A DNA stretch of 52,613 bases from Rhabdochlamydiaceae bacterium (GTDB lineage: Bacteria > Chlamydiota > Chlamydiia > Chlamydiales > Rhabdochlamydiaceae): positions 1-52,613 of the forward strand of contig JAGOLG010000002.1 of assembly GCA_017994195.1 (NCBI GenBank), read 5' to 3'. The translations under genes and the position numbers were made by a program. The notes beneath the pieces were generated by a model. That model was not told the origin of the DNA. It made no database searches and saw only the letters and a list, made by a program, of their open reading frames with translations. Shown here one piece after another: positions 25,517 to 34,053 of the stretch (the stretch's first letter is position 1; each line of letters opens with the position of its first letter).

Positions 25517-26676
25517 TTCAATACGTAAACAGACTTTTTGAAGAGCCTAAAAAAAGCTACTTTCTTTTTGGCCCTAGAGGGACGGGAAAGTCCACCCTCT
25601 CTCGCTCACTGCACCCAAAGGCTTTAATGATCGACCTTCGTTTGTCGGACCTAAAACTAAAGCTCGCTGGGAACCCTCAATATTTACTGGAAATGGTCCG
25701 AGCTCAGCCAAAGGGCCAAGTTATTATCATTGATGAGATCCAGAAAATTCCTGAACTTCTCTCGTTAGTCCATGTTCTGATTGAAGAAAAACAGGGATGG
25801 GTTTTTATCCTTACAGGCTCAAGTTCTCGCAAACTGAAAAGAGCAGGTGTAGACCTCCTTGCTGGAAGGGCGCTTAAAAAGCATTTACATCCTTTTATGG
25901 CAACCGAGCTTGGAGAAGCTTTTGTGCTTGAGGATACGCTGAAATATGGACTTCTTCCGCTCCGTTTTGATGAAGAAAACCCCACGGAAACCCTCAAAAC
26001 TTATGTCGCACTTTACATGGAAGAAGAGGTTAAAGCAGAAGGAATTGTGCGCAATATTGAACCTTTTGCACGATTTTTAGAAGCGATTAGCTTTTCCCAC
26101 GGTGGTCAGTTAAATCTCACAAATATTGCTCGTGAATGCATGGTGAAACGAACAACCGTCACAAGTTGGGTTTCAATTTTAGAAGATCTGCTTATCGCAT
26201 TTCAACTTCAGGTTTTTACAAAACGGGCAAAAAGAGAACTGAGCGCTCATCCTAAATTTTATTATTTCGATGCGGGTGTTTTTCGCACAATTCGGCCTCA
26301 ATCGATTGATGATCCCGTTTCAGAATTAGATGGACCTGCTTTAGAAGGTTTGATTGCTCAGCATTTGCTTGCCTGGTGTGACTATACTCCTGGCGAAAAT
26401 AATCTTACGTTTTGGCGCACTCGTTCAGGTGTCGAAGTTGACTTTGTTTTGCATAGCCCTCTGGGTTTTTGGGCGATAGAAGTGAAAAATACACGTAATA
26501 TCTCTCTTGATGACTTGCGCCATTTAAAAATTTTTCAAGAAGATTATCCTGAAGCCAAACTCCTATTTTTATATCGCGGAACAGATAGACTCATGAAAGG
26601 CAATATTCTTTGCATGCCTTGTTCAGAGTTTTTATCCAATTTAAAACCCAATCAAAGCATTGTCAAACCGTATTAA
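25510..26676 (+). CDS. AAA_14 / DUF4143 family ATPase
   Basis: 388 residues from ATG 25510. An upstream in-frame TTG lies entirely within the inverted repeat and is not credible. The N-terminal AAA_14 domain has the P-loop FGPRGTGKST, Walker B VIIIDEIQK and sensor ILTGSSSRKLKR. The C-terminal DUF4143 domain ends with a PD-(D/E)XK-like block, SGVEVDFVLHS then FWAIEVKNTR. These ATPases are widespread in bacteria, often horizontally transferred, and of poorly known function. It stands between tatD and tolQ, where I recall dsbD (CT595) in C. trachomatis, and is bordered by the repeat. Confidence 0.9.
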   Translation: MTFQYVNRLFEEPKKSYFLFGPRGTGKSTLSRSLHPKALMIDLRLSDLKLKLAGNPQYLLEMVRAQPKGQVIIIDEIQKIPELLSLVHVLIEEKQGWVFILTGSSSRKLKRAGVDLLAGRALKKHLHPFMATELGEAFVLEDTLKYGLLPLRFDEENPTETLKTYVALYMEEEVKAEGIVRNIEPFARFLEAISFSHGGQLNLTNIARECMVKRTTVTSWVSILEDLLIAFQLQVFTKRAKRELSAHPKFYYFDAGVFRTIRPQSIDDPVSELDGPALEGLIAQHLLAWCDYTPGENNLTFWRTRSGVEVDFVLHSPLGFWAIEVKNTRNISLDDLRHLKIFQEDYPEAKLLFLYRGTDRLMKGNILCMPCSEFLSNLKPNQSIVKPY

Positions 26677-26748
26677 TGCGTTCAATTTTTTTTGACACGT
26701 AGATTTTTTCTGCGCGCATGTTAGAATGAGATTAAAATAGGTCATCAT

Positions 26749-27477
26749 ATGCTCGCTTTAACGAATGTGTTTGTCGTCTCTTATGCGCAATCAGATTTTT
26801 TTGGAAAGTTAATCATTTTGAGTTTGGTTGGTATTTCAATGATCTGTTGGGTTGTTCTTCTCCATAAAATTTGGATGCTGAGGCAAGTAAAAAAACTCTC
26901 AGAATCTTTTCTAGCCGTCATTGAGGAACAAAAAAACTCTCTTCTCTCATTCGAGGTTTCGCCTCCCAGCCTAGAATCAACATTCAATCCCTTCGGACAG
27001 ATTTTTCAATCGATCAAAGGAAAAACCATCGATTTGCTAAACAAGAACCGGTATTTCATCTCTCAAACAGCACCGGGAAAAGCAAACGTCTACCTAACCC
27101 TTGCTGATCTTGAACTTTTAGAGTCTCATGTCAGTGCAACCATCTCTTCTCAAAATAAAGTCTTAGAAAAAAACCTCTTTATCTTACCCACGATAGCCGC
27201 ATTGGCTCCTTTTATAGGGCTTTTAGGAACCGTTTGGGGAATTCTTGTCTCTTTATCAGGTTTACAAAACGGCGGAGCGATGGGCTCCAATGCCTCTATT
27301 TTGGGAGGCCTCTCAACAGCTCTTTCAACAACGGTATTAGGATTGATGATCGCGATCCCTGCGCTAGTTGCTTATAATTACATCAAAGCCCATTTAAAAA
27401 ATTACTCCTCTGATATGGAAGGCTTTTTAACATCCCTTATTTCCCGTATAGAACTTCAATATAGGAAAGTGGAATGA
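26749..27477 (+). CDS. tolQ: TolQ/ExbB-type proton channel protein
   Basis: Inner-membrane motor subunit of the Tol-Pal system, forming a proton-driven channel with TolR. The 242 residues have a first helix at about 18-40 and two C-terminal helices. These hold the family signature FILPTIAALAPFIGLLGTVWG (about 143-163) and LSTALSTTVLGLMIAIPALVAYN (about 189-211). The ATG has only a weak AGGT ribosome-binding site. The stop overlaps the tolR start (ATGA). Chlamydial genomes usually label it exbB, but the tolB/pal context supports Tol. Confidence 0.93.
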   Translation: MLALTNVFVVSYAQSDFFGKLIILSLVGISMICWVVLLHKIWMLRQVKKLSESFLAVIEEQKNSLLSFEVSPPSLESTFNPFGQIFQSIKGKTIDLLNKNRYFISQTAPGKANVYLTLADLELLESHVSATISSQNKVLEKNLFILPTIAALAPFIGLLGTVWGILVSLSGLQNGGAMGSNASILGGLSTALSTTVLGLMIAIPALVAYNYIKAHLKNYSSDMEGFLTSLISRIELQYRKVE

Positions 27478-27887
27478 GACGCTCTTCACGCAGCAGCCAC
27501 GTTTTACCAGAAGCTGAGATCAATTTAACGCCTCTTTTGGATGTGGTTTTTGTGGTTCTCATTATCTTTATTATTATTGCTCCGATGCTAGAAATCGATC
27601 GGATAGAGCTTGCCAATGCTGCTCCAACAAAACAATCAACGACTTCGCCCCAATCTAGCTCGATTGCCATTCATGTGAGGGAAGACAATTCGATTTGGTT
27701 TGAAAATCGCAAAGTGAATGCCCAAGAGTTAACCCGTATTCTAGAACAAATTCGTCATACAGGAAATCAGCGTATTCCTCAGCTTTTCCAAGATAAGAGG
27801 GCTGCCTTTGGAACGTATCAAACTGTGAAAAATGCTGTTGAAGTCGCCGGATATGAACAGATGGATGTTATTCTAAAACCAAATTAG
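27474..27887 (+). CDS. tolR: TolR/ExbD-type protein
   Basis: 137-residue single-pass inner-membrane protein. It has the family N-terminus INLTPLLDVVFVVLIIFII (about 16-34), where the Asp in the helix (Asp24) carries the proton pathway. A periplasmic domain follows, with a GTYQTVKNAVEVAGYEQMD segment near the C-terminus. It is coupled to tolQ by a 4-base overlap. Confidence 0.93.
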   Translation: MRRSSRSSHVLPEAEINLTPLLDVVFVVLIIFIIIAPMLEIDRIELANAAPTKQSTTSPQSSSIAIHVREDNSIWFENRKVNAQELTRILEQIRHTGNQRIPQLFQDKRAAFGTYQTVKNAVEVAGYEQMDVILKPN

Positions 27888-27891
27888 TGCA

Positions 27892-28596
27892 ATGTATAAA
27901 CGTGTCACATCAATTGTTATTTCATTTCACCTTTTGTTCATGACATTATTATTATTTAATCCTCATCGAATTCCTGTTAAAAGAATAACACATCTGAAAG
28001 TTCAAACAGTCAGACCTCTTGCTACTGTAAAACAAATTCCTCAGGCCGCACCAAAAACGGCCCCCGTGCATAAGCCAACTGCAAGTCCTAAGAAAGCGGC
28101 ACCTGTTAAAGCTGCGCCTAAAACCCAACCCATTCCTAAAAAACCTGCAACCTCAAACAAGCCTGTGGTTATTGAAAAAAATAAACCTGTCAAGAAAGCG
28201 CTGCCTCCCAAAAAAGAGACGCCGAAAAAAATGTGGAATGAAATCGATCAAGCGCTCGCAAAAATAGAGAAGAAAAGTTATCCTGCTTCGAAACAACCGC
28301 TAGAAGTTCCTAAACCGCTGACTTTTCTGGATGAATTACCGTCCGGTGAAGAAGATGATAGCAAAGTTTCCTACCTGATGGGATATTTGCATGATATGCT
28401 GCATCTTCCTGAGGTTGGTGAAGTAAAAGTCGAGATCACCGTGCGAAAAAATGGAACAGTGGCTAAAGTAGTTGTGCTGCATGCCGCAAGTCAGAAGAAT
28501 AAGCTCTACTTAGAGGAGAATCTTCCGCTCTTGCAGATGCCGCTAGAGTTTGAGCAAGAAAAAACATGGACGATTACCTTTTGTAATGAAATCTAG
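27892..28596 (+). CDS. TolA-like protein (TonB/TolA type)
   Basis: 234 residues with one N-terminal membrane helix (about 5-21, VISFHLLFMTLLLF). A long Lys/Pro/Ala-rich rod follows (about 45-125, with repeated APK, KPA and KK units). The C-terminal domain of about 70 residues (MGYLHDMLHLPEVGEVKVEITVRK and following) has a TonB/TolA-type fold. It would link the TolQR motor to Pal across the periplasm. Sequence similarity to proteobacterial TolA is by architecture, not by obvious identity. It overlaps tolB by 11 bases. Confidence 0.8.
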   Translation: MYKRVTSIVISFHLLFMTLLLFNPHRIPVKRITHLKVQTVRPLATVKQIPQAAPKTAPVHKPTASPKKAAPVKAAPKTQPIPKKPATSNKPVVIEKNKPVKKALPPKKETPKKMWNEIDQALAKIEKKSYPASKQPLEVPKPLTFLDELPSGEEDDSKVSYLMGYLHDMLHLPEVGEVKVEITVRKNGTVAKVVVLHAASQKNKLYLEENLPLLQMPLEFEQEKTWTITFCNEI

Positions 28597-29935
28597 ATTA
28601 CTCGCTTTATTAATTATTTTTTCTCCTCTTCTAGGACAGCAAGTGTCTCCTGAGGAAATCCGAATCTACTTAAATACGACAAGCCCGCTCCAGCCGCTTT
28701 ACCTCGGAAAACTTCAATGCACCGATAATTCTATCGATAGAAATTATCTAGCAGAGCTTTTTTCCGTACTTGCTTTTGATTTAAATTATAATGGCCGAAC
28801 AAGAGTTCTAGCTACAGAATCCGAACGTGAAGAAACATTGAAGTTAGAAGTCTTTCAGAATGCTTCTTGGAAAAGATGGGGTGTAGCTCATATCGTCAAA
28901 GTAGAGGTCCAAAATAAAGCGCTAACACTTTCATATTATTCTACCCAGGTAGGGAGCGCGAAAAAATTTTCCCCTCTTCCACTCACAGGCACTCTTGCAA
29001 AAGATCGAAAAAATATCCATCGTCTTGCCGATGCTCTTTATAAAACTCTTTATGGAAAAGAAGGAGTAGCAAGTACAAAACTCCTCTATTCTACCAAACA
29101 GCGCAAAGGTGATCGATTTGTCTCTGAAATATGGTGCTGTGACTGGGATGGCAGCAATGCCCAGCAACTCACCAAAGAAAATAATCTCTGCGTAACGCCT
29201 GTTTTTCTTCCTCACAGCAGACTTTATTCGAACGACCGGTTTCTCTATGTTTCTTATAGCCAAGGAAAATCTAAGATTTTCCTCGGCTCTTTATCCCAAG
29301 GCAACGGGAAAAAGCTCATTGACTTAAGTGGCAATCAATTATTACCGGCCATATCCCCCAAAAGAGATAAAATTGCTTTTATCTGTGATATTTCAGGAAG
29401 AACCGATCTCTTCTTACAAGAATTTGATGCAGAAACCGGCCAGATGGGAAAGCCTATGCAACTGTTCTCTTATCCAAGATCGACACAAGCTTCTCCAACC
29501 TTCAGCCCAGATGGTTCTAAAATCGCTTTTGTTTCCGATAAAGATGGTTCGCCTCGCATTTATCTTTTACCCGCTATTCATACTGAAAAAAGAGGCAATC
29601 CTGTTTTATTAACCAAGAGAAACTTAGAAAATTCATGTCCTTCTTGGTCTCCTGATGGAAAGAAAATAGCGTTCAGTGCTAAAACGAAAGGAACCAGACA
29701 AATATGGATTTATGACTTTGATGCTGGGGAAGAATGGCAGCTCACAGATGGAACAGGCAATAAAGAAAATCCGTCATGGGCGCCCGATAGCGAGCATTTG
29801 GTTTTTAACTCGACAGATGGTCACATCTCTGAACTTTACTTGGTTAACTTAAGCCAACCTGATGTCATCAAAATCTCGAGCGGACCCGGAGTTAAACATT
29901 ACCCTTCATGGGGCCCTTTATGGGGAACTAAATAA
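28586..29935 (+). CDS. tolB: Tol-Pal system beta-propeller protein TolB
   Basis: Periplasmic protein that binds Pal. 449 residues from ATG 28586; an upstream TTG in the same frame lies far inside tolA and lacks a signal peptide. The product then starts with the signal sequence KSRLLALLIIFSPLLG. The N-terminal TolB domain (about 20-140) is followed by a six-bladed propeller with repeats such as PTFSPDGSKIAFVSDKDG, CPSWSPDGKKIAFSAK and NPSWAPDSEHLVFNS. pal follows after 15 bases. Confidence 0.95.
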   Translation: MKSRLLALLIIFSPLLGQQVSPEEIRIYLNTTSPLQPLYLGKLQCTDNSIDRNYLAELFSVLAFDLNYNGRTRVLATESEREETLKLEVFQNASWKRWGVAHIVKVEVQNKALTLSYYSTQVGSAKKFSPLPLTGTLAKDRKNIHRLADALYKTLYGKEGVASTKLLYSTKQRKGDRFVSEIWCCDWDGSNAQQLTKENNLCVTPVFLPHSRLYSNDRFLYVSYSQGKSKIFLGSLSQGNGKKLIDLSGNQLLPAISPKRDKIAFICDISGRTDLFLQEFDAETGQMGKPMQLFSYPRSTQASPTFSPDGSKIAFVSDKDGSPRIYLLPAIHTEKRGNPVLLTKRNLENSCPSWSPDGKKIAFSAKTKGTRQIWIYDFDAGEEWQLTDGTGNKENPSWAPDSEHLVFNSTDGHISELYLVNLSQPDVIKISSGPGVKHYPSWGPLWGTK

Positions 29936-29950
29936 AAAGAGGATCTAGTT

Positions 29951-30604
29951 ATGAATAAAACGATGCATATGTGCTTACTTGCTCTTTGCACACTACTTTC
30001 AACAAGTTGCCAAAAAAAATCAGGCAACATCTGGGATGATAATCAAACCGGTGCAAAATATAAGCAAGACAACACTGCAGCAGCTCTTTGGGATAGCTCC
30101 AAAGATGGCGGCCCTGCCGAAGAAGCTTTCATTCCTTTGAATGATGATGATCTCAGAAATCAATTTGCAGATTCTGCAATCCATGCCCCAAGCCGCGAGC
30201 TGGGTGAAAAAGGAATGCCTAGCGCCGACCAATTTGAAGCACCGCGCGGAGAGCTCGCATCTGTTTTTGCACCCGTGTTCTTTGAAACAGATGAACATAC
30301 AGTGAAAAATAAAGAATATTTAAACGCTCTAAAACGGACTGCTGCTTATCTTAAAGCCCATCCAAAAACATACGTCATCGTCGAAGGTCATTGTGATGAA
30401 AGAGGTCCTGAAGCGTACAACTTAGCGCTTGGAACAAGACGATCCAGCTTCGTCAGATCTCTATTGATTAAAGAAGGCGTGAAAGCCGATCAAATCCATA
30501 CCGTCTCTTTAGGTAAAGAGCATCCTTTTTCATTAGGACATTCTCCTGATGCTTGGTCGCAAAATAGACGCGCTCACTTCCGCGTGCATACGCAAGGGGA
30601 ATAA
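29951..30604 (+). CDS. pal: Peptidoglycan-associated lipoprotein Pal
   Basis: Outer-membrane lipoprotein that binds peptidoglycan through an OmpA-type domain. The 217 residues have a lipoprotein signal ending LLSTSC (Cys20), a long acidic linker (20-105), and an OmpA-like domain with VIVEGHCDERGPEAYNLALG (about 140-159). That domain holds the expected Asp/Arg diaminopimelate-binding residues. It overlaps the next gene by one base (TAATG). Confidence 0.96.
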   Translation: MNKTMHMCLLALCTLLSTSCQKKSGNIWDDNQTGAKYKQDNTAAALWDSSKDGGPAEEAFIPLNDDDLRNQFADSAIHAPSRELGEKGMPSADQFEAPRGELASVFAPVFFETDEHTVKNKEYLNALKRTAAYLKAHPKTYVIVEGHCDERGPEAYNLALGTRRSSFVRSLLIKEGVKADQIHTVSLGKEHPFSLGHSPDAWSQNRRAHFRVHTQGE

Positions 30605-31179
30605 TGTATTTTGTGTATAGCACACTAGTGTGCACTCTTCTCCTAGTTGGGTGCACATCTAGTTTTACAGCCTTAAGAGGCACCAATGACTCTGCCATAA
30701 ACGATCTTCGTATGGAGGTCGCAGATCTCAAACATGCGCTCCATGGAACAGAAGTTGAAGTCAAGCTTCTTGAAGAAAGAATGGAAGGAGCCGAAGGATC
30801 TATTGATAGCGCAAGAGAATCTACCGATCTTAACAGGAAAATTGTAGTTCTGGAAAAAAATCTCGACAAGCTTGCAAGCGAGCTGCGTGCCCTTACACAT
30901 TTTTCAACACAAACAACGGCAGCCCTGAGCAGTTATCGACAACAGATTGGAGCAATCGATAGCAAGCTTGATGAGATTGCTAAGCTTCGCTCTACCTTGA
31001 CTGAACTTTCAAGATCGGCATCTCCAATAGAAACCGCTTCTTATCAAGTAAAGTCAGGCGATTCACTTGAAAAAATTGCCAGAAAGTATCAGATCTCCGT
31101 CGATGCCCTAAAGAGAGAAAATAATCTTTCCTCTGATAAAATTGTAGTGGGTCAGCAGCTTGCAATCCCCACAAAATAA
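30604..31179 (+). CDS. Coiled-coil lipoprotein with C-terminal LysM domain
   Basis: 191 residues. The lipoprotein signal ends LLLVGC (Cys17). A coiled coil follows (about 30-125, LRMEVADLKHALHG onward). A single LysM domain is at about 144-190 (YQVKSGDSLEKIARKYQISV then GQQLAIP), which would bind peptidoglycan. Position and coiled coil recall CpoB/YbgF at the end of tol operons, but LysM replaces the TPR domain. It matches my memory of CT601 after pal. Its 3' end overlaps murI by 20 bases. Confidence 0.88.
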   Translation: MYFVYSTLVCTLLLVGCTSSFTALRGTNDSAINDLRMEVADLKHALHGTEVEVKLLEERMEGAEGSIDSARESTDLNRKIVVLEKNLDKLASELRALTHFSTQTTAALSSYRQQIGAIDSKLDEIAKLRSTLTELSRSASPIETASYQVKSGDSLEKIARKYQISVDALKRENNLSSDKIVVGQQLAIPTK

Positions 31180-32008
31180 ACCCATAGGCGTTTTTGATTC
31201 CGGATTTGGAGGGCTGACGGTTCTTAAAGAACTCCAAAAAACTCTCCCTCATGAACAATTCATCTATCTAGGCGATACAGCACGGCTTCCTTATGGAACA
31301 AAAAGTCCTGAGGCCATTATTCAATATACACTTGAGAGCTGCTCTTTCCTCTCAAGCCAGGGAGTGAAGTTAATCGTAATCGCTTGCAATACAGCTACCG
31401 CAATCGCCATGGACGTCCTAACTCACTTTTCCATCCCGATCATCGGTGTCATTGATCCCGTCATCGAAAGTATCGTTCAAACTTCCCCTCATGGACGGAT
31501 TGGAATTTTAGCTACCAAGGGCACTGTTGCTTCCGGAGTGTATCAAAAAAAGATCCATCATCATCTTCCTACCGCTAAAATCACCGCCGTAGCCGCTACC
31601 CTGCTTGTCTCGCTCGTGGAAGAAGGATTTATCGACCACCCTATTACTAAGCTGGCAATTCAAGAATATATAAGACCGCTTCTTCTTGCTGAAATCGATA
31701 CTGCTATTCTTGCCTGCACTCATTTTCCTCTTCTTAAAAATCAGATCGAAAAAGCTCTCGGCCCTTCCATCCAGGTTATTGATCCGGCTTTTGATACCTC
31801 TCAAGCTGTGAAAAAAAAGCTTTTCAATCTTGATCTCTTAAGCACTGAGCAAAAAAGTGTCGACCCTATTTTCTATGTGTCGGACGATCCTTATAAATTT
31901 ACAAGATTAGCTCAAGACTTTCTGGAGCAACCGGTTTCACATGTATCCCTTTGTCAAACACCATCTTTTGATTCACATATATATACCACGCACAGCCCAA
32001 AGCTTTAA
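31160..32008 (+). CDS. murI: Glutamate racemase
   Basis: Makes D-glutamate for peptidoglycan precursors. The 282 residues begin at TTG 31160, the only start that retains the N-terminal VFDSGFGGLTVLKEL block. Both catalytic cysteines are present: Cys76 in IACNTAT and Cys186 in ACTHFPLL. The gene starts inside the LysM gene (20-base overlap), so it is probably read by coupled translation. Its stop lies in the loop of a hairpin. Confidence 0.94.
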   Translation: MQSPQNKPIGVFDSGFGGLTVLKELQKTLPHEQFIYLGDTARLPYGTKSPEAIIQYTLESCSFLSSQGVKLIVIACNTATAIAMDVLTHFSIPIIGVIDPVIESIVQTSPHGRIGILATKGTVASGVYQKKIHHHLPTAKITAVAATLLVSLVEEGFIDHPITKLAIQEYIRPLLLAEIDTAILACTHFPLLKNQIEKALGPSIQVIDPAFDTSQAVKKKLFNLDLLSTEQKSVDPIFYVSDDPYKFTRLAQDFLEQPVSHVSLCQTPSFDSHIYTTHSPKL

Positions 32009-32026
32009 ATTTGGGCCGCGCGTTTT
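31988..32026 (+). terminator. Terminator at the end of murI
   Basis: The stem GCCCAAA (31995-32001) with TTTGGGC (32010-32016) can be extended by ACGC/GCGT around an internal loop and is followed by TTTTA. The murI stop codon (32006-32008) is in the loop. It closes the tol-pal-murI unit. Confidence 0.6.
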
Positions 32027-32030
32027 ATAG

Positions 32031-33857
32031 CTAGGTATTACGCTTCTTTACTAAATGACTATGACCAATAATATATAGCTGTGTATTCAACTCATATTTA
32101 TCAAGAAAGGCTTGCAATTTCTCCTTGGAAAAACCTGCTGTACTATCCTTTCTCGCAAGCAAAATATCAGTGACAAATAGGTCAATTTTCTTGGTTTCAA
32201 TTTCACATTGTTCAAGAAATTTTCGAATCAAGTGAATGCTATCTGCATTTACATTCACTGCCTCGATAGGCAGGCCCATTTCAGCGATATATTCTCTGAT
32301 CTGTGCTCTCGAAGGAGGCATAGAGCCAGGCCCCACATCAGGACCGATGTTTTCTTGATGCAGCCACTCCCAAGTATGCGCCATATACTCTTTCTGACGG
32401 ATCGCCATTGCAGCAGCTCCAAAAAAATGAATCTTATTATCATCAGTCCTAACACAAATGGGCATCCCATCTTGTTTGATATCTAAAAGCAACTCTGCTT
32501 CAAACTCCTCGCATAACTGTTTTAAATGCATACTATCCTGTCCAATCGCATAAATCAGCTGATCGCATATAACTTCGGAAACTGTGCTATCAGTTCCATT
32601 TAGCATTCTAGTAAAATTCAATTTCAATCTTCCACCTTCTTGACTGATTTTATTAAGTTCTCCAATCGATAATTCTTCCCTTTTTCTTGCTGTTTCAAGC
32701 GCACTAGTGGCTAGTTTCCCATTTCCAGCAGCCTCAAAACCATCTCGAGCAAACCAAAAAACCTTGTTTTGATTTTTTTGATTTTCAAATGAGTTAGGAC
32801 TTTTCTTTCTATCATGCCCAAAGAAAGCCTTACGATAGCAAGCTGCTGCAGTACCGCCCCCACCATAAACAACTATTGTTCTTGTTTTGGAGCTTTTCTC
32901 TTGGCTATTTGTAAAGACATATTGATCACCATCAACAAGGGGTGTAAAATCCAGATTCTGATCAAATTTAGATAACTGATTGAATTCTGCTAAAGAATTA
33001 CATTTCTGAAAAATGGTATCTCTTGGTGAACCTAATCCAGTACATATATTGATTTCATGAGTATAAATAGCCATTTGTTTGCTACCTATATACGCGATAA
33101 GACGTAAATCATGGTTTGGACTTTGCCAGTCATCATGCAGACATCCTTTTCTTTCAATATGAAACACCCTTACTCCCAACAAAAGAGGGGCTTCACTTTG
33201 GGCCAAACTAACTAGATTAGCTTGAAAAACGTGTCTGGCATTAGCATAGGGATTTTTAAGGTAATACGGTTGGAACAAATATGCTGAGGGATTTGAAGTA
33301 ACCATTCCTCTCTCCAATAGGTTATAAGGCTGAGCAAGAGTGTAGTCATGTTTCCAACAGCCAAAAGTTTCACCTATCATTAATATTTCAGGAACATTTC
33401 CCAACTCTATTTGTTTCTGAACTTTTTGGTGGTCAGATTTAAATTTCTCTAGCCATAAGGTAGTCCCACAATCTCCTAATCCTAGAATGACTTTTGAACA
33501 TATTACAAAGTCGTGAACTTTAATAACTTTAGTCAAAGTGCTGTTCATCTTTACAATTTGCTGGCATGCTTTGGCCAATACTTCATAGCTATGAGCAACA
33601 CAAGTTAGATCTTCAGGTATATGAAAATGTTCTGCCTGGTCTTGTAGGTCGGTAATGAAGCTTTCCAAAACATATTTTTTCCAAGCATTCTCTGATGGAA
33701 AATCTTGACATTCTTCGGAAAATAGCGCTCCAAAAAGTGTCAGGAACAAGATTAGAAAGGTCAAAAGACCGATTTTGATTTTATGCAAAGAAATTCTTCT
33801 CTCAATTCTCAGCAAAAAATTCTTAATTTTATTTTTAGTCTGATTTAGATTTTTCAT
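32031..33857 (-). CDS. Membrane-anchored flavoprotein/oxidoreductase-like protein, unknown
   Basis: 608 residues. A basic N-terminus and one hydrophobic helix (about 28-47) are followed by a region with two dinucleotide-binding motifs. The first is GLGDCGTTLWLEKF (126-139, a G-x-G-x-x-G), likely for FAD. The second is VVYGGGGTAAACY (329-341), likely for NAD(P)H. Supporting elements are INICTGLGSPR, VFWFARDGF, QLIYAIGQD and FFGAAAMA, which match the usual order in flavin monooxygenases and related two-Rossmann oxidoreductases. The last 100 residues match nothing I know. It stands alone on this strand at the edge of the AT-richer accessory block. The reaction is unknown. Confidence 0.7.
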   Translation of the reverse strand: MKNLNQTKNKIKNFLLRIERRISLHKIKIGLLTFLILFLTLFGALFSEECQDFPSENAWKKYVLESFITDLQDQAEHFHIPEDLTCVAHSYEVLAKACQQIVKMNSTLTKVIKVHDFVICSKVILGLGDCGTTLWLEKFKSDHQKVQKQIELGNVPEILMIGETFGCWKHDYTLAQPYNLLERGMVTSNPSAYLFQPYYLKNPYANARHVFQANLVSLAQSEAPLLLGVRVFHIERKGCLHDDWQSPNHDLRLIAYIGSKQMAIYTHEINICTGLGSPRDTIFQKCNSLAEFNQLSKFDQNLDFTPLVDGDQYVFTNSQEKSSKTRTIVVYGGGGTAAACYRKAFFGHDRKKSPNSFENQKNQNKVFWFARDGFEAAGNGKLATSALETARKREELSIGELNKISQEGGRLKLNFTRMLNGTDSTVSEVICDQLIYAIGQDSMHLKQLCEEFEAELLLDIKQDGMPICVRTDDNKIHFFGAAAMAIRQKEYMAHTWEWLHQENIGPDVGPGSMPPSRAQIREYIAEMGLPIEAVNVNADSIHLIRKFLEQCEIETKKIDLFVTDILLARKDSTAGFSKEKLQAFLDKYELNTQLYIIGHSHLVKKRNT

Positions 33858-34053
33858 TCTAGAAGCTCCTTGTTTTAAACAGCTTCAGCACTGTCTAAAA
33901 TGGATATTTTTAATCAAAAACCGATTTTGGTCAAGTTGTTTTTTCATTTATTGTCCAAAAATGATCTTATTGGCTGTTTTACTCCCTGATGATTGACAGA
34001 AATTGATTGCTGCATCAAAATTGGATCGAGTTTAACAAACAAAGGAAAAAGAC
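33858..34053. other. 196-base AT-rich divergent intergenic region
   Basis: The gap between the divergent flavoprotein-like gene and the XRE regulator. TTGACA at 33993-33998 with CAAAAT 17 bases later (34016-34021) is a possible promoter for the regulator. Two similar segments, TGTCTAAAATGGAT near 33892 and TGTCCAAAAATGAT near 33953, could be repressor sites. This is eye inspection only. Confidence 0.3.

Noticed and set aside
26692-26727. TTGACA before tolQ as a promoter
   Set aside because: The nearest -10-like hexamer (TAGAAT, 26722) is 24 bases away, too far for a sigma-66/70 promoter.
28550-28585. TTG start of tolB inside the tolA-like gene
   Set aside because: It would put 12 charged residues before the signal peptide; ATG 28586 gives a normal exported precursor.
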